NCBI GenBank assembly: GCA_029263095.1
Contig: JAJCYA010000056.1
Span: forward strand, 1-60,239
Origin: Acidimicrobiia bacterium
GTDB taxonomy: Bacteria; Actinomycetota; Acidimicrobiia; Spongiisociales; UBA11373
Reading direction: 5' to 3'
Length of the DNA stretch: 60,239 nt
Within the stretch, counting starts at the first letter, position 1. Every line of letters begins with the position of its first letter. The notes beneath the pieces are model-generated. The model was not told the DNA's origin and searched no databases. It was given only the letters and a program-made list of their open reading frames with translations. Both the position numbers and the translations under genes were made by a program. Shown here piece by piece: positions 15,976 through 23,841 of the stretch.

Positions 15976-16278
15976 TCAGGCCTCGGCGTAGAAGACGAAG
16001 AACGTGGTGATGGTCTCGCTTATCGCCGCCAGGGACGGATCGTCCCAACCGCCGGCGCGACTGCCAACAACCTGGTTCGAGACGATGAACACGTTGCTGA
16101 CCGCATCGTCTGCGGCAAAGAGTCGAGCCGCAAGGTTGCCCGGGAGCGACCCCGTCCCGGTAGCTTCGTCCCCGGAAACGAACGCGGCCCCGTCCTGACC
16201 GGTGATACCGCGATCGGTGTGAAAGGCGGCAACGTCGCCATCGACGGTCGTTCTGACAACGCTGATCGGCTGACCCAT
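15976..16278 (-). CDS. Stand-alone Nfu/NifU N-terminal-domain-like protein
   Basis: A 100-residue protein whose second half follows the Nfu N-domain pattern: LAARLFAADDAVSNVFIVSNQVVGSRAGGWDD, then an amphipathic helix SLAAISETITTFF. In Nfu proteins this domain precedes a CxxC Fe-S scaffold domain, but no cysteines are present here, so it cannot carry a cluster itself. It might bind partners. A strong GAGGAGG ribosome site precedes the ATG. The family call is by pattern and moderately sure. Confidence 0.55.
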   Translation of the reverse strand: MGQPISVVRTTVDGDVAAFHTDRGITGQDGAAFVSGDEATGTGSLPGNLAARLFAADDAVSNVFIVSNQVVGSRAGGWDDPSLAAISETITTFFVFYAEA

Positions 16279-16337
16279 TCCTAGTCCTCCTCGGGCCCGA
16301 TGATCCTAGAAGTGTGTCGACGGGTGCCGTAGTCCAT

Positions 16338-17789
16338 CTATTCCTCAATCCGTTTCGACGTCGCGGATCCCGGAATCCCGTTCGCATCGGACCCGACGAT
16401 GTGCAGTTTGAGCAGATTGGTCGATGCCTGCTGGTTCGGAGGAATACCGGCAGCCATTGCCAGCCAATCGCCCGGAGCAACCATTCCCCGCTCCAGTAGC
16501 CGCCGCCCGGCTTCCTCGATCATGGCATCGGTTGAATCCAGGGTTGGGAAATGCATCGGAGTGACACCCCACACCAAAGCCAAGCGATTAAACGTCGCCT
16601 CGCGAGGAGTGAATGCAATGATCCTGGCATCTGGGCGGAATTGGGCGACGAGGCGAGCCGTCGATCCACTCTCAGTAAAAGCGACGATCATGTCCAGCCC
16701 GAGATTGCGGGCTGCATCGGCGGCCGCGTGGGCAATCGCCGAGGCGAAACTCCTCTCGAGACTGGAGAACGAGACGGTCTCCTCCGGGTATCCCGGACTG
16801 GCTTCGGCTTCGAGACAGACTGCCGCCATCATCTCGACCGCGCGAATCGGATACTTGCCGGCAGCAGTCTCCGCCGAGAGCATCACTGCATCGGTGCCAT
16901 CGAGCACGGCGTTGGCCACGTCGGTCACCTCGGCGCGCGTCGGGCGGGGCGACGACGTCATCGACTCCAACATCTCTGTGGCCGTGATCGAGACCGCGGA
17001 CCCGGCGTTGGTCCGAGAAATGATGTCCTTTTGAGCCCGCGGCAGCGGCGCAATCCCGAGTTCCACACCAAGATCACCGCGCGCGACCATCGCTCCGTCC
17101 GCCACCGAGAGGATGTCGTCGAGGTTCTCGTACGCAGCTACCCGCTCGATCTTGGCGATGACCGGGACGTCTCCCACAATCGACTTCACTCGCGTGATGT
17201 CGTCACCGGAAGTGACAAAAGAAGCCGCAACAATGTCAACGCCCTGTTCAACACCGAAGGCCAAATCGGCAATGTCCTTGTCTGTGATCGCCGGAAGATC
17301 GAGCGGCGCGCCCGGAAACGCTGCGCTCTTGCGGTCGCTGAGCATTCCGCCCTCGATGACCCTGGCCATGGCGCTGTCGCCGTCGGCTGATGTGATCTCG
17401 AGACGGATCAGACCATCGCTCAACAGGACTTTCGCCCCGATTTCGAGCGTCACCTTTTCGAGGCGTTGGACAAACACGAGAGAACCGTCGCCCTCGCCTC
17501 CGCCGGCCACGAGTCGGACGTCGGAGCCGGTCTCGATTTCGACTGCTCCGTCAGGAAACGTACCGACCCTGATACGCGGGCCCTGGATGTCCTGCATGAT
17601 GCCGACAGGTCGATCGTGATCAGCGGCGGCCGCCCGAACCGCAGAGATCAGAGCGGCGTGCGACTCGTACGTACCGTGCGAGAAGTTGAGCCGAGCCACG
17701 TCCATACCGGCCTCGACCATCTGAGAGATGATGACCGGATCGGCACTGGCAGGACCCAGGGTGGCGATGATTTTCGTCCGGCGCGACAC
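16338..17789 (-). CDS. pyk: Pyruvate kinase
   Basis: A 483-residue glycolytic enzyme transferring phosphate from phosphoenolpyruvate to ADP in the cytoplasm. Motifs are RRTKIIATLGPAS at the N-terminus, ARLNFSHG, QDIQGPRIR, PVIAKIERVAA (catalytic Lys), VARGDLGVELG and SITATEMLESM. A C-terminal domain begins near residue 340 and usually carries the allosteric site. The GTG start is chosen because TACAGT (17797-17802) lies seven bases upstream and homology begins there. Confidence 0.97.
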   Translation of the reverse strand: MSRRTKIIATLGPASADPVIISQMVEAGMDVARLNFSHGTYESHAALISAVRAAAADHDRPVGIMQDIQGPRIRVGTFPDGAVEIETGSDVRLVAGGGEGDGSLVFVQRLEKVTLEIGAKVLLSDGLIRLEITSADGDSAMARVIEGGMLSDRKSAAFPGAPLDLPAITDKDIADLAFGVEQGVDIVAASFVTSGDDITRVKSIVGDVPVIAKIERVAAYENLDDILSVADGAMVARGDLGVELGIAPLPRAQKDIISRTNAGSAVSITATEMLESMTSSPRPTRAEVTDVANAVLDGTDAVMLSAETAAGKYPIRAVEMMAAVCLEAEASPGYPEETVSFSSLERSFASAIAHAAADAARNLGLDMIVAFTESGSTARLVAQFRPDARIIAFTPREATFNRLALVWGVTPMHFPTLDSTDAMIEEAGRRLLERGMVAPGDWLAMAAGIPPNQQASTNLLKLHIVGSDANGIPGSATSKRIEE

Positions 17790-17796
17790 GCAGAGC

Positions 17797-17802
17797 ACTG
17801 TA
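17797..17802 (-). promoter_or_regulatory. -10 hexamer of pyk
   Basis: The minus strand reads TACAGT, then seven bases, then GTG. This indicates a leaderless pyruvate kinase mRNA. Confidence 0.5.
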
Positions 17803-17934
17803 CCCGGGAACGCCCAGATGCCCGCTCGACGCCCATGCTCTCGACCCTGGTGCCCGTCGTGCGTGCGGCCGTCACAGAGGCGCGTCATCCGTGTTGCCGG
17901 ACACCAGCAGAGCGATCCCTCCCCACAGGAGAGC

Positions 17935-19146
17935 TCACCGGTGCTCGAGCAGCGGGATCAGCCGCTCCCGCACAATCGTGTGAGACATGTGCTCCAGCCC
18001 GACCTGGTAATTGTGTTCGACCATCTGCCGCATCCGGCTGGGCGACGAAAGCAACCGCCGAACTGATGCCACCACGTCATCGGTGACCGTCGCCTCCATC
18101 ACGACGGCATCCACTCCCAATGGTGCGATATCGGCCAGGAAGACGTCGTAGGCGTTGACGAACAGGGGCCGACGGAAGAAGAGAGCCTCGACCAGTGCAT
18201 TCCCGTATCCCTCCTGAATGCTCGGGAAGCACACGAGATCGGCTGCCGCAAAGGCATCACCCAACCACGGTTGCGTTCCGCTCGCCGCGGGTGACACCGG
18301 ACAGGACACGAGCTCGACGTTGCTGCGGCCAGCAAGGGCCACGAGAGTCGACCAATAGCCACCATCCCGATCGGCGGGATGGCTAAACACAACGACCACC
18401 GGTGGGCCGAGGCCGGCGGCGAGGTCAATCGTCGCCTCGATACCTTTGCGTTCAATCACTCGCGTGGGTTGGAGCAGCAAGGTCGCATCCTCGGAGACGC
18501 CCGCCCGACGCCGGTAGGAGGCGCCTTCGGACGCCCACTCCGGACCCCGCTCGAAGTCGAGGATGTTGGGCAGCAGCGTCGGCTTCGAGCCGGTTCGTTC
18601 GGCGAGCGTCGACGCCGCCAGAGAGTTGATGACGACATGGTCGAGGCGGTCCGTCTTGGGCGGGAAAAAGGTGTCGACGATCCCAGGAACGGCGCACTGT
18701 CGGAACCTCGGCTTCTCCCAGCCGAAGTCGTGATGGTGTCCCACCGCACGCACTCCGGTATCGACCAATGCTTCGGTCACTGCGATAGCCAACGGCAACT
18801 GCATCGGAATAGAGAGGGCGTTGTGCACATACGCGACATCGATGTCGAACTCCCGCAGGAAGCGCACGACATCCGGTTTCAGTGCGGACGCCCGCTCCCG
18901 AATCTCTCGCTCGAGATTCGGGTCGGTGACATCCGATCCAAAGGCCCGGGTCTGGAGAGCAGCGTTCTCCTTGGAATCAAAATGGGCGCCCGGCACCTCC
19001 ACACCCGGACGAAAGCCGTCCCCCAACTCACCGGCAAACCAGGCGATATCGTGACCTGCTTCCCGGATCACGGGAGCTAGCTTGGCCGCTTCGAGACTCA
19101 CCCCATCGAGACCCGCGAATCGGGTCGAGATCATGCCAACGCGCAC
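17935..19146 (-). CDS. GT4 family glycosyltransferase of the sugar locus
   Basis: A 403-residue retaining glycosyltransferase. The N-terminal Rossmann half begins with VGMISTRFAGLDGVSLEAAKL. The C-terminal half has the donor-binding stretch FPSIQEGYGNALVEAL (E-x7-E). The opening ISTRFAGxDGVSLE segment is reminiscent of glycosyltransferases that act on glycosylglycerate-type solutes. Combined with the neighbouring GH13_18 enzyme this suggests mannosylglucosylglycerate-like chemistry, which is inference. The start lies four bases after the permease stop, so it is the last gene of the ABC operon. Confidence 0.75.
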   Translation of the reverse strand: MRVGMISTRFAGLDGVSLEAAKLAPVIREAGHDIAWFAGELGDGFRPGVEVPGAHFDSKENAALQTRAFGSDVTDPNLEREIRERASALKPDVVRFLREFDIDVAYVHNALSIPMQLPLAIAVTEALVDTGVRAVGHHHDFGWEKPRFRQCAVPGIVDTFFPPKTDRLDHVVINSLAASTLAERTGSKPTLLPNILDFERGPEWASEGASYRRRAGVSEDATLLLQPTRVIERKGIEATIDLAAGLGPPVVVVFSHPADRDGGYWSTLVALAGRSNVELVSCPVSPAASGTQPWLGDAFAAADLVCFPSIQEGYGNALVEALFFRRPLFVNAYDVFLADIAPLGVDAVVMEATVTDDVVASVRRLLSSPSRMRQMVEHNYQVGLEHMSHTIVRERLIPLLEHR

Positions 19147-19150
19147 GCCA

Positions 19151-20062
19151 CTAGCCCTTGACGCCGCCGGCGGTGAGTCCCTCGGTGAGGAAGCGCTCTG
19201 CCAGGAAGAACAGAATGACGATCGGCATAGTGATGATGACGGAACCAGCCATCAGCAGTGTCTTGGGAACCTCGGTCGTGTCGAGCTGCTGTACGCCAAG
19301 AGGAAGAGTCCACAGCTCACGCGATTCGGTCAGAAACAGCAGGGCAAACAGGAACTCGTTCCAGGCGATCATGAACACATACATCGCGACTGCAGCAACC
19401 GCGGGAGCCGCAAGCGGAAGTGTGATCTTCCAGATGACCCCCGTGCGGCTCAGCCCGTCGACCATCCCCGCCTCCTCCAATTCGACGGGCACGGTTTGGA
19501 AGTAGCTCCTCAGCATATAGAGCGCGACCGGGATCGTCTGCGCCACATACACAATGACGAGGCCGAATAGCGAGTTGCGGATTCCGAGCCTGGTGAAGAG
19601 CACGAACAGCGGAATGGCAATCACGACTGCCGGGAACAGGTACACGATCAGGATCACCCACGTCACCATCTTGCGCCCCGCAAACCGCAGCCGAGCCGCG
19701 GCGTAAGCCGCCAGAATCGAAAGGGCCACGGTCACGGCCATCGTGATGAACGCCACAATCGCACTGTTCCTGATGAACGTGAAGAAGCCCTGACCACCTT
19801 GATCCGTCGGGCGCAGCACTTCGCGATACGTCTCGAGACTCGTTATATCGTTCCACGACGGCAGAAATCCGTTGGGGTTTCGTAGAAGCTCCGAGATCGG
19901 CTTGAACGAGAGCCCGATCATGTAGAGCAGGGGGAACACTGTGATTACGAGGAAGAACCCGATGCTGATCCACTTGATAACCCCGAAGACTCGGATCTCG
20001 AGTTCGTGACGCGTCAACTTGCGTTTGGTTCCACCTTCGCCCTTATGCGTCGTCGCGACCAC
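19151..20062 (-). CDS. ABC sugar transporter permease (MalG type)
   Basis: A 303-residue inner-membrane permease with six predicted helices. Its EAA loop is EEAGMVDGLSRTGVIWKITLPL (starting near residue 200), which docks the ATPase. It belongs to the carbohydrate-uptake CUT1 family. The GTG lies four bases after the stop of the partner permease, so translation is coupled. The substrate follows from the locus, perhaps a glucosyl-glycerate or another disaccharide-like solute. Confidence 0.92.
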   Translation of the reverse strand: MVATTHKGEGGTKRKLTRHELEIRVFGVIKWISIGFFLVITVFPLLYMIGLSFKPISELLRNPNGFLPSWNDITSLETYREVLRPTDQGGQGFFTFIRNSAIVAFITMAVTVALSILAAYAAARLRFAGRKMVTWVILIVYLFPAVVIAIPLFVLFTRLGIRNSLFGLVIVYVAQTIPVALYMLRSYFQTVPVELEEAGMVDGLSRTGVIWKITLPLAAPAVAAVAMYVFMIAWNEFLFALLFLTESRELWTLPLGVQQLDTTEVPKTLLMAGSVIITMPIVILFFLAERFLTEGLTAGGVKG

Positions 20063-20066
20063 TCCG

Positions 20067-21020
20067 CTACTCCTCCTCGTAGAACCATTTGAAGTACACG
20101 AACATCAAGACGGCAAGAATCAGCGCCAACACGATCGACAACGCGGCAGCAGACCCTAGATCGGCCCGGCTCCGCAACCAATTGACGATGGCGATTGGAA
20201 TAACTTCCGTCCCGGCCGCCCCGCCGGTAAGCAAGAAAATGTCATCGAACTTGTTGAACGTCCAAATAAACCGCAGCAGGAAGAGCACCGAAAGTACCCC
20301 CCTCAGCTGGGGAAGCGTCACGTAGCGAAACTGTTGGGTGAGGGTCGCCCCATCGACCATGGCCGCCTCGTCGAGTTCGGTGGGAAGGGCCTGAAGTCGA
20401 GCAAGGATGAAGAGGAAGGCAAATGGGAAGTAGCGCCACGCCTCGAAGAAGATCACGACCGTGAGTGCCAGGGGCAGCGTCAGATGCCATCCGAAGAGAT
20501 TGAGGACGAAGTTCTGCCGATTGAGGAAATCCACCTGCTGGAAGCCGAGACCATCAAGCCACTCATTGACAATCCCAAAAGTCGGATTGAGCATCAGAGT
20601 CCACACAAAGGTGACCGCGATAGTGGGTGCGACGTAGGGGAACAACATCAGGCCGCGCACCACCGACCTGCCCTTGAAGGGCTTCCGGACAACCAGCGCC
20701 GCCCACATGCCGAGTCCAATCGAAAAGACTGTTCCGAAGAAGGCGTAGATGACGGTGGTACGAATCGTCGCCCAGAAGTCCGAGACGCCCGTCACCCTCG
20801 AGTAGTTCCTCAGGGAGACGTCGCTGAAGTCGAGGAAGTTGAAGTTCTGGAGTTCGATGAGGCGAATGCGTTGGAAGCTCATCCCCGTGTTCCAGAGCAG
20901 GGGAAACAGCACGAGCACGAGCACAACCAGCGACGCTGGAAGCACCAGCACCCACCCAAGTCGTGCCTCCCTCTGGGCCAGCGTTGGGGCCTTACGGCGA
21001 GCCAAAGTCTGTTGCGTCAC
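20067..21020 (-). CDS. ABC sugar transporter permease (MalF type)
   Basis: A 317-residue permease with six helices and the EAA loop DEAAMVDGATLTQQFRYVTLPQL. It is the CUT1-family partner of the following permease. A large perfect inverted repeat (21061-21097) separates it from the upstream binding-protein gene on the same transcript. That layout usually allows more binding protein than permease. Confidence 0.92.
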   Translation of the reverse strand: MTQQTLARRKAPTLAQREARLGWVLVLPASLVVLVLVLFPLLWNTGMSFQRIRLIELQNFNFLDFSDVSLRNYSRVTGVSDFWATIRTTVIYAFFGTVFSIGLGMWAALVVRKPFKGRSVVRGLMLFPYVAPTIAVTFVWTLMLNPTFGIVNEWLDGLGFQQVDFLNRQNFVLNLFGWHLTLPLALTVVIFFEAWRYFPFAFLFILARLQALPTELDEAAMVDGATLTQQFRYVTLPQLRGVLSVLFLLRFIWTFNKFDDIFLLTGGAAGTEVIPIAIVNWLRSRADLGSAAALSIVLALILAVLMFVYFKWFYEEE

Positions 21021-21060
21021 GACGGATCCAATCCACTCCTCCCCCGAACCGGAAGCGGGT

Positions 21061-21097
21061 CACTCGGTCGGTGGCGTTGATCGCCACCGACCGAGTG
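21061..21097 (-). other. Perfect 16-bp stem-loop between binding protein and permease genes
   Basis: Bases 21061-21076 pair perfectly with 21082-21097 around a 5-base loop. There is no following U-tract, so it is more likely an mRNA-stabilising or partial attenuation hairpin than a full terminator. It lies in the 102-bp gap between the solute-binding protein and its permeases. Confidence 0.75.
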
Positions 21098-21122
21098 GGT
21101 TACCCCCGCTTGTACATTGGAC

Positions 21123-22589
21123 CTAGCCCGCTGCCAGTTCGACGCCTTCTTCGACCTCGGCCTGGATACCGGGTAGTGCATCAGCAGCCGCACCGCCGCT
21201 TGCGATCAGGTCGGCGATCAGAGCCGGGAACTGCAGCTCGGTGTACAGAACACCGGATGCCACACCAATGTCCCACCGAGCGGCGTTGTCCGCACCTGCG
21301 GCGATGTCCGCGATGGTCTCGGCCGAGTAGAAGTCACTCAACGGTGCCTTCCGATCGACTCCCGTCGGCAAGGTCTGCCAGGCATCAACGAACTCGGTCG
21401 GATCGTCCGCTGTGCCACGCCGCATCGGGAACTTGCCCTCGACGGACGTACTCAGCCAGTCGAGATACCCATCGCTGAGCCAGAACTCGATGAATGCCTG
21501 TGCCGCCGGAACGTTGGCACCGGCACCGATTCCCATGTACCCGATCTGTCCGTACTGGGCGGGTGCACCATTCGGACCTGCGAACGACGTCACGATTCCC
21601 GAATTCTCTGCCAAGTACGACGAGTTGTCGCCGCACTCATCGCAGGCCGGAAAGGCCGAGTCACGCAGACCGGCCATCTCGTCGAGGATGAAAGGCGACC
21701 ACACGATCATGCCGGCCTGGCCGGCAAAGTATGTGGCTCGAGTCGAGACCACATCCTGGCCACCGCCTGGACTGAAGTTGGCCATCAAGTCGACGTAGAA
21801 GTCGACTGCACCGGCACAATTCGCCGATGTCAGCGCCAGCTCGCCGCCTTCGAACAGGTTGCACCCGTTGGCGAGAGCAAACTGCTCGAATGTCTGCTGG
21901 GTGAACACCTCACCGGCCTTCGTCGCCGAAGTGATGCCAAAGAAGTCATTCCCGGGATCGTGGAGCCCTTCTGCTCCGGCGCGGATCGTGTCAAATGTGG
22001 TCGGAGCTGCCAAGCCGGCGGCATCGAACAGATCCTTGCGGTAGACGAGGAGCTGACCCCAACCATCCGACGGCACAGCCGTTGGCTGTCCACCGACAGT
22101 GGCGAGACCAATCGCACCCGCGGCGAACGTGTCAGCACCAAGGCTGTCTATCACTGCGGCAGCTGCGTCCTGGTCCAGCAAACCCTGCTCGGCCCACAGA
22201 ACAGTGAAGTCGAGTGGGTGGAAGACAACATCGGGCAGAGTCCCGGATGCTGCGTTGGTGATCATCAGCTCGGGCAGGTTGTTCTCATCGGCGGCGACGA
22301 GAATGACGTTGACGCCGCTCTCAGCCGTAAACCGGTCGATGATCCCCTTCTGGATCTCTAGACGAGCTGGCTGCGTTTCCGTGCTCCAGAACGTGATCGT
22401 CTCACCTACGACGGTCACGGTCTCGGTCTCCGTCTCAGTGACCACAACCGTGTCACCGGGTACCTCGACCTCGACAATCGAGGTGACGACCACGGTCTCG
22501 CCGGGTGCAGCCTCGTCGTCGTCGCCGCAAGCTGCCGCCACGAGCGCCAGCGCTGCGAACAGCGCTACGAATGTTCTAATTTGTTTCAC
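21123..22589 (-). CDS. ABC sugar-binding lipoprotein
   Basis: A 488-residue extracytoplasmic solute-binding protein of the CUT1 type. It has a lipoprotein signal (basic start, hydrophobic core and an LVAAAC lipobox), then an acidic linker and a valine/threonine-rich VVVTETETETV spacer before the binding domain. The GTG at 22589 is chosen because GGAG lies five bases upstream. An ATG five codons earlier lacks a ribosome site. It is the first gene of the importer operon and is controlled by the LacI operators upstream. Confidence 0.9.
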   Translation of the reverse strand: MKQIRTFVALFAALALVAAACGDDDEAAPGETVVVTSIVEVEVPGDTVVVTETETETVTVVGETITFWSTETQPARLEIQKGIIDRFTAESGVNVILVAADENNLPELMITNAASGTLPDVVFHPLDFTVLWAEQGLLDQDAAAAVIDSLGADTFAAGAIGLATVGGQPTAVPSDGWGQLLVYRKDLFDAAGLAAPTTFDTIRAGAEGLHDPGNDFFGITSATKAGEVFTQQTFEQFALANGCNLFEGGELALTSANCAGAVDFYVDLMANFSPGGGQDVVSTRATYFAGQAGMIVWSPFILDEMAGLRDSAFPACDECGDNSSYLAENSGIVTSFAGPNGAPAQYGQIGYMGIGAGANVPAAQAFIEFWLSDGYLDWLSTSVEGKFPMRRGTADDPTEFVDAWQTLPTGVDRKAPLSDFYSAETIADIAAGADNAARWDIGVASGVLYTELQFPALIADLIASGGAAADALPGIQAEVEEGVELAAG

Positions 22590-22689
22590 CGGTACTCCAT
22601 TCATTCTCTAATCAGCCCGACGGTTCAGCATCAGGAACCCGCACCCCCGGTCATAGTGCCGAAAAGCGTAGCTGACACGTCCGACGCCT

Positions 22690-22703
22690 CGCAAACGTTT
22701 TCG
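22690..22703. promoter_or_regulatory. LacI-family operator 1
   Basis: CGCAAACGTTTTCG is a near-perfect dyad centred on CG at 22696-22697, matching the CG-centred palindromes bound by LacI-type regulators. It lies on the binding-protein side of the divergent region. Confidence 0.75.
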
Positions 22704-22756
22704 TGAGTCTTGTCCCACAATTCGACAATCCCACTACGATACGACCCCTACCAACG

Positions 22757-22768
22757 GAAAACGTTTTC
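22757..22768. promoter_or_regulatory. LacI-family operator 2
   Basis: GAAAACGTTTTC is a perfect 12-bp palindrome centred 66 bp from operator 1. It overlaps the -35 region of lacI (TTTTCG 22764-22769; -10 TACAAT 22788-22793), so the regulator probably represses itself as well as the importer operon. The spacing would suit looping. Confidence 0.8.
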
Positions 22769-22787
22769 GCGGTCCGGCCAGCACCGG

Positions 22788-22793
22788 TACAAT
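22788..22793 (+). promoter_or_regulatory. -10 hexamer of the lacI-type gene
   Basis: TACAAT is followed by seven bases and the ATG at 22801. It is a strong -10 with a leaderless start. Confidence 0.6.
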
Positions 22794-22800
22794 CCGGCGC

Positions 22801-23841
22801 ATGGCCACGTTCCCGTCCAGACCAACCATCCGCGACGTGGGTCGCATCGCCAAGGTGAGCCCGGGAACCGTCTCTCGGGCGTTGCGCGGTCGTCCAGGAG
22901 TCTCTGACGAGACGCGGATCCGGGTTGAGAAGGTAGCCCGGCAGATTGGCTACCAGGCAAGCCGTGCGGCGCGCGCCCTCCCGGCAGGCAAAACACACTT
23001 CATCGGCTACCACATCGCGTCGGATCCGTTCAACGCCTCAATGGCGACTCTGCTCCACGCAATGGTCCAAGCTGCGAGTCGCGCCGATTTCGAAATGCTC
23101 CTGTTCTCCTCCAAGCCCGGCCAGTCGACGCTCGACGCCTCTGTCGAAGTGCTGCAGCGCGGAGTTGATGGCTTCGTCCTGTCTTACCTTCGCCCCGATG
23201 ATCCTCGCATCGGTCTCTTTGAGTCGAGAGACATCGAGTACGTCGCGTTTGGTCACCTGCCACGCGGCGCACGCGGCTCCTGGGTGGATTCCGCCGGCGC
23301 AGCCGGGATTGCGCGGGCAGTGCACCATGTAGCGGAGTTGGGGCATCAAAGGGTCGGCTTCGTCGGCTGGCCTGAGGGGCAGTGGGTCACGGGCGACATC
23401 CGATATCGCGGCTACGTCGAGGCCGTCACCGAACTCGGCCTCGCTGATGATCCAGCCTTGGTGGTGCGAGTCGGAGGGTATGCACCGGAGGAGGGGCGTC
23501 GTGCGTTCCACCAGATTGTCGCCGCCCGCCCCACCGCAGTCGTGGCTGTTTCGGACAACCTGGCGATCGGAGTCATGCATGCTGCCGAGGACCTTGGCCT
23601 CGGAGTCGGGACCGATTTGGCGGTCGTGGGCTACGACGACATCCCCGCGGCTTCAGATGTCCGTCCCTCTCTCACGACGCTGCGTCAGCCGGTGCAGACC
23701 ATTGGCACGAGGCTCGTAGAAGTGCTGTTGCGCCGCCTCGACAACCCAGGTTCCGAGCCCGAGGGAGTCGAGATACAGCCCGAACTGGTCATTCGCTCGT
23801 CGACGGTGCCTGCCTCACCTGTGGTGCCTACACAGATCTGA
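22801..23841 (+). CDS. LacI family transcriptional regulator
   Basis: A 346-residue repressor. The N-terminal helix-turn-helix (TIRDVGRIAKVSPGTVSRALRG, residues 9-30) is followed by a hinge (YQASRAARALPAG) and a periplasmic-binding-like effector domain ending with VVGYDDIPAAS and TTLRQP. Two CG-centred palindromes between it and the divergent sugar-binding gene are its likely operators. The effector is probably the transported sugar. Its last 14 bases overlap the 3' end of the converging GH13 gene. Confidence 0.93.
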   Translation: MATFPSRPTIRDVGRIAKVSPGTVSRALRGRPGVSDETRIRVEKVARQIGYQASRAARALPAGKTHFIGYHIASDPFNASMATLLHAMVQAASRADFEMLLFSSKPGQSTLDASVEVLQRGVDGFVLSYLRPDDPRIGLFESRDIEYVAFGHLPRGARGSWVDSAGAAGIARAVHHVAELGHQRVGFVGWPEGQWVTGDIRYRGYVEAVTELGLADDPALVVRVGGYAPEEGRRAFHQIVAARPTAVVAVSDNLAIGVMHAAEDLGLGVGTDLAVVGYDDIPAASDVRPSLTTLRQPVQTIGTRLVEVLLRRLDNPGSEPEGVEIQPELVIRSSTVPASPVVPTQI

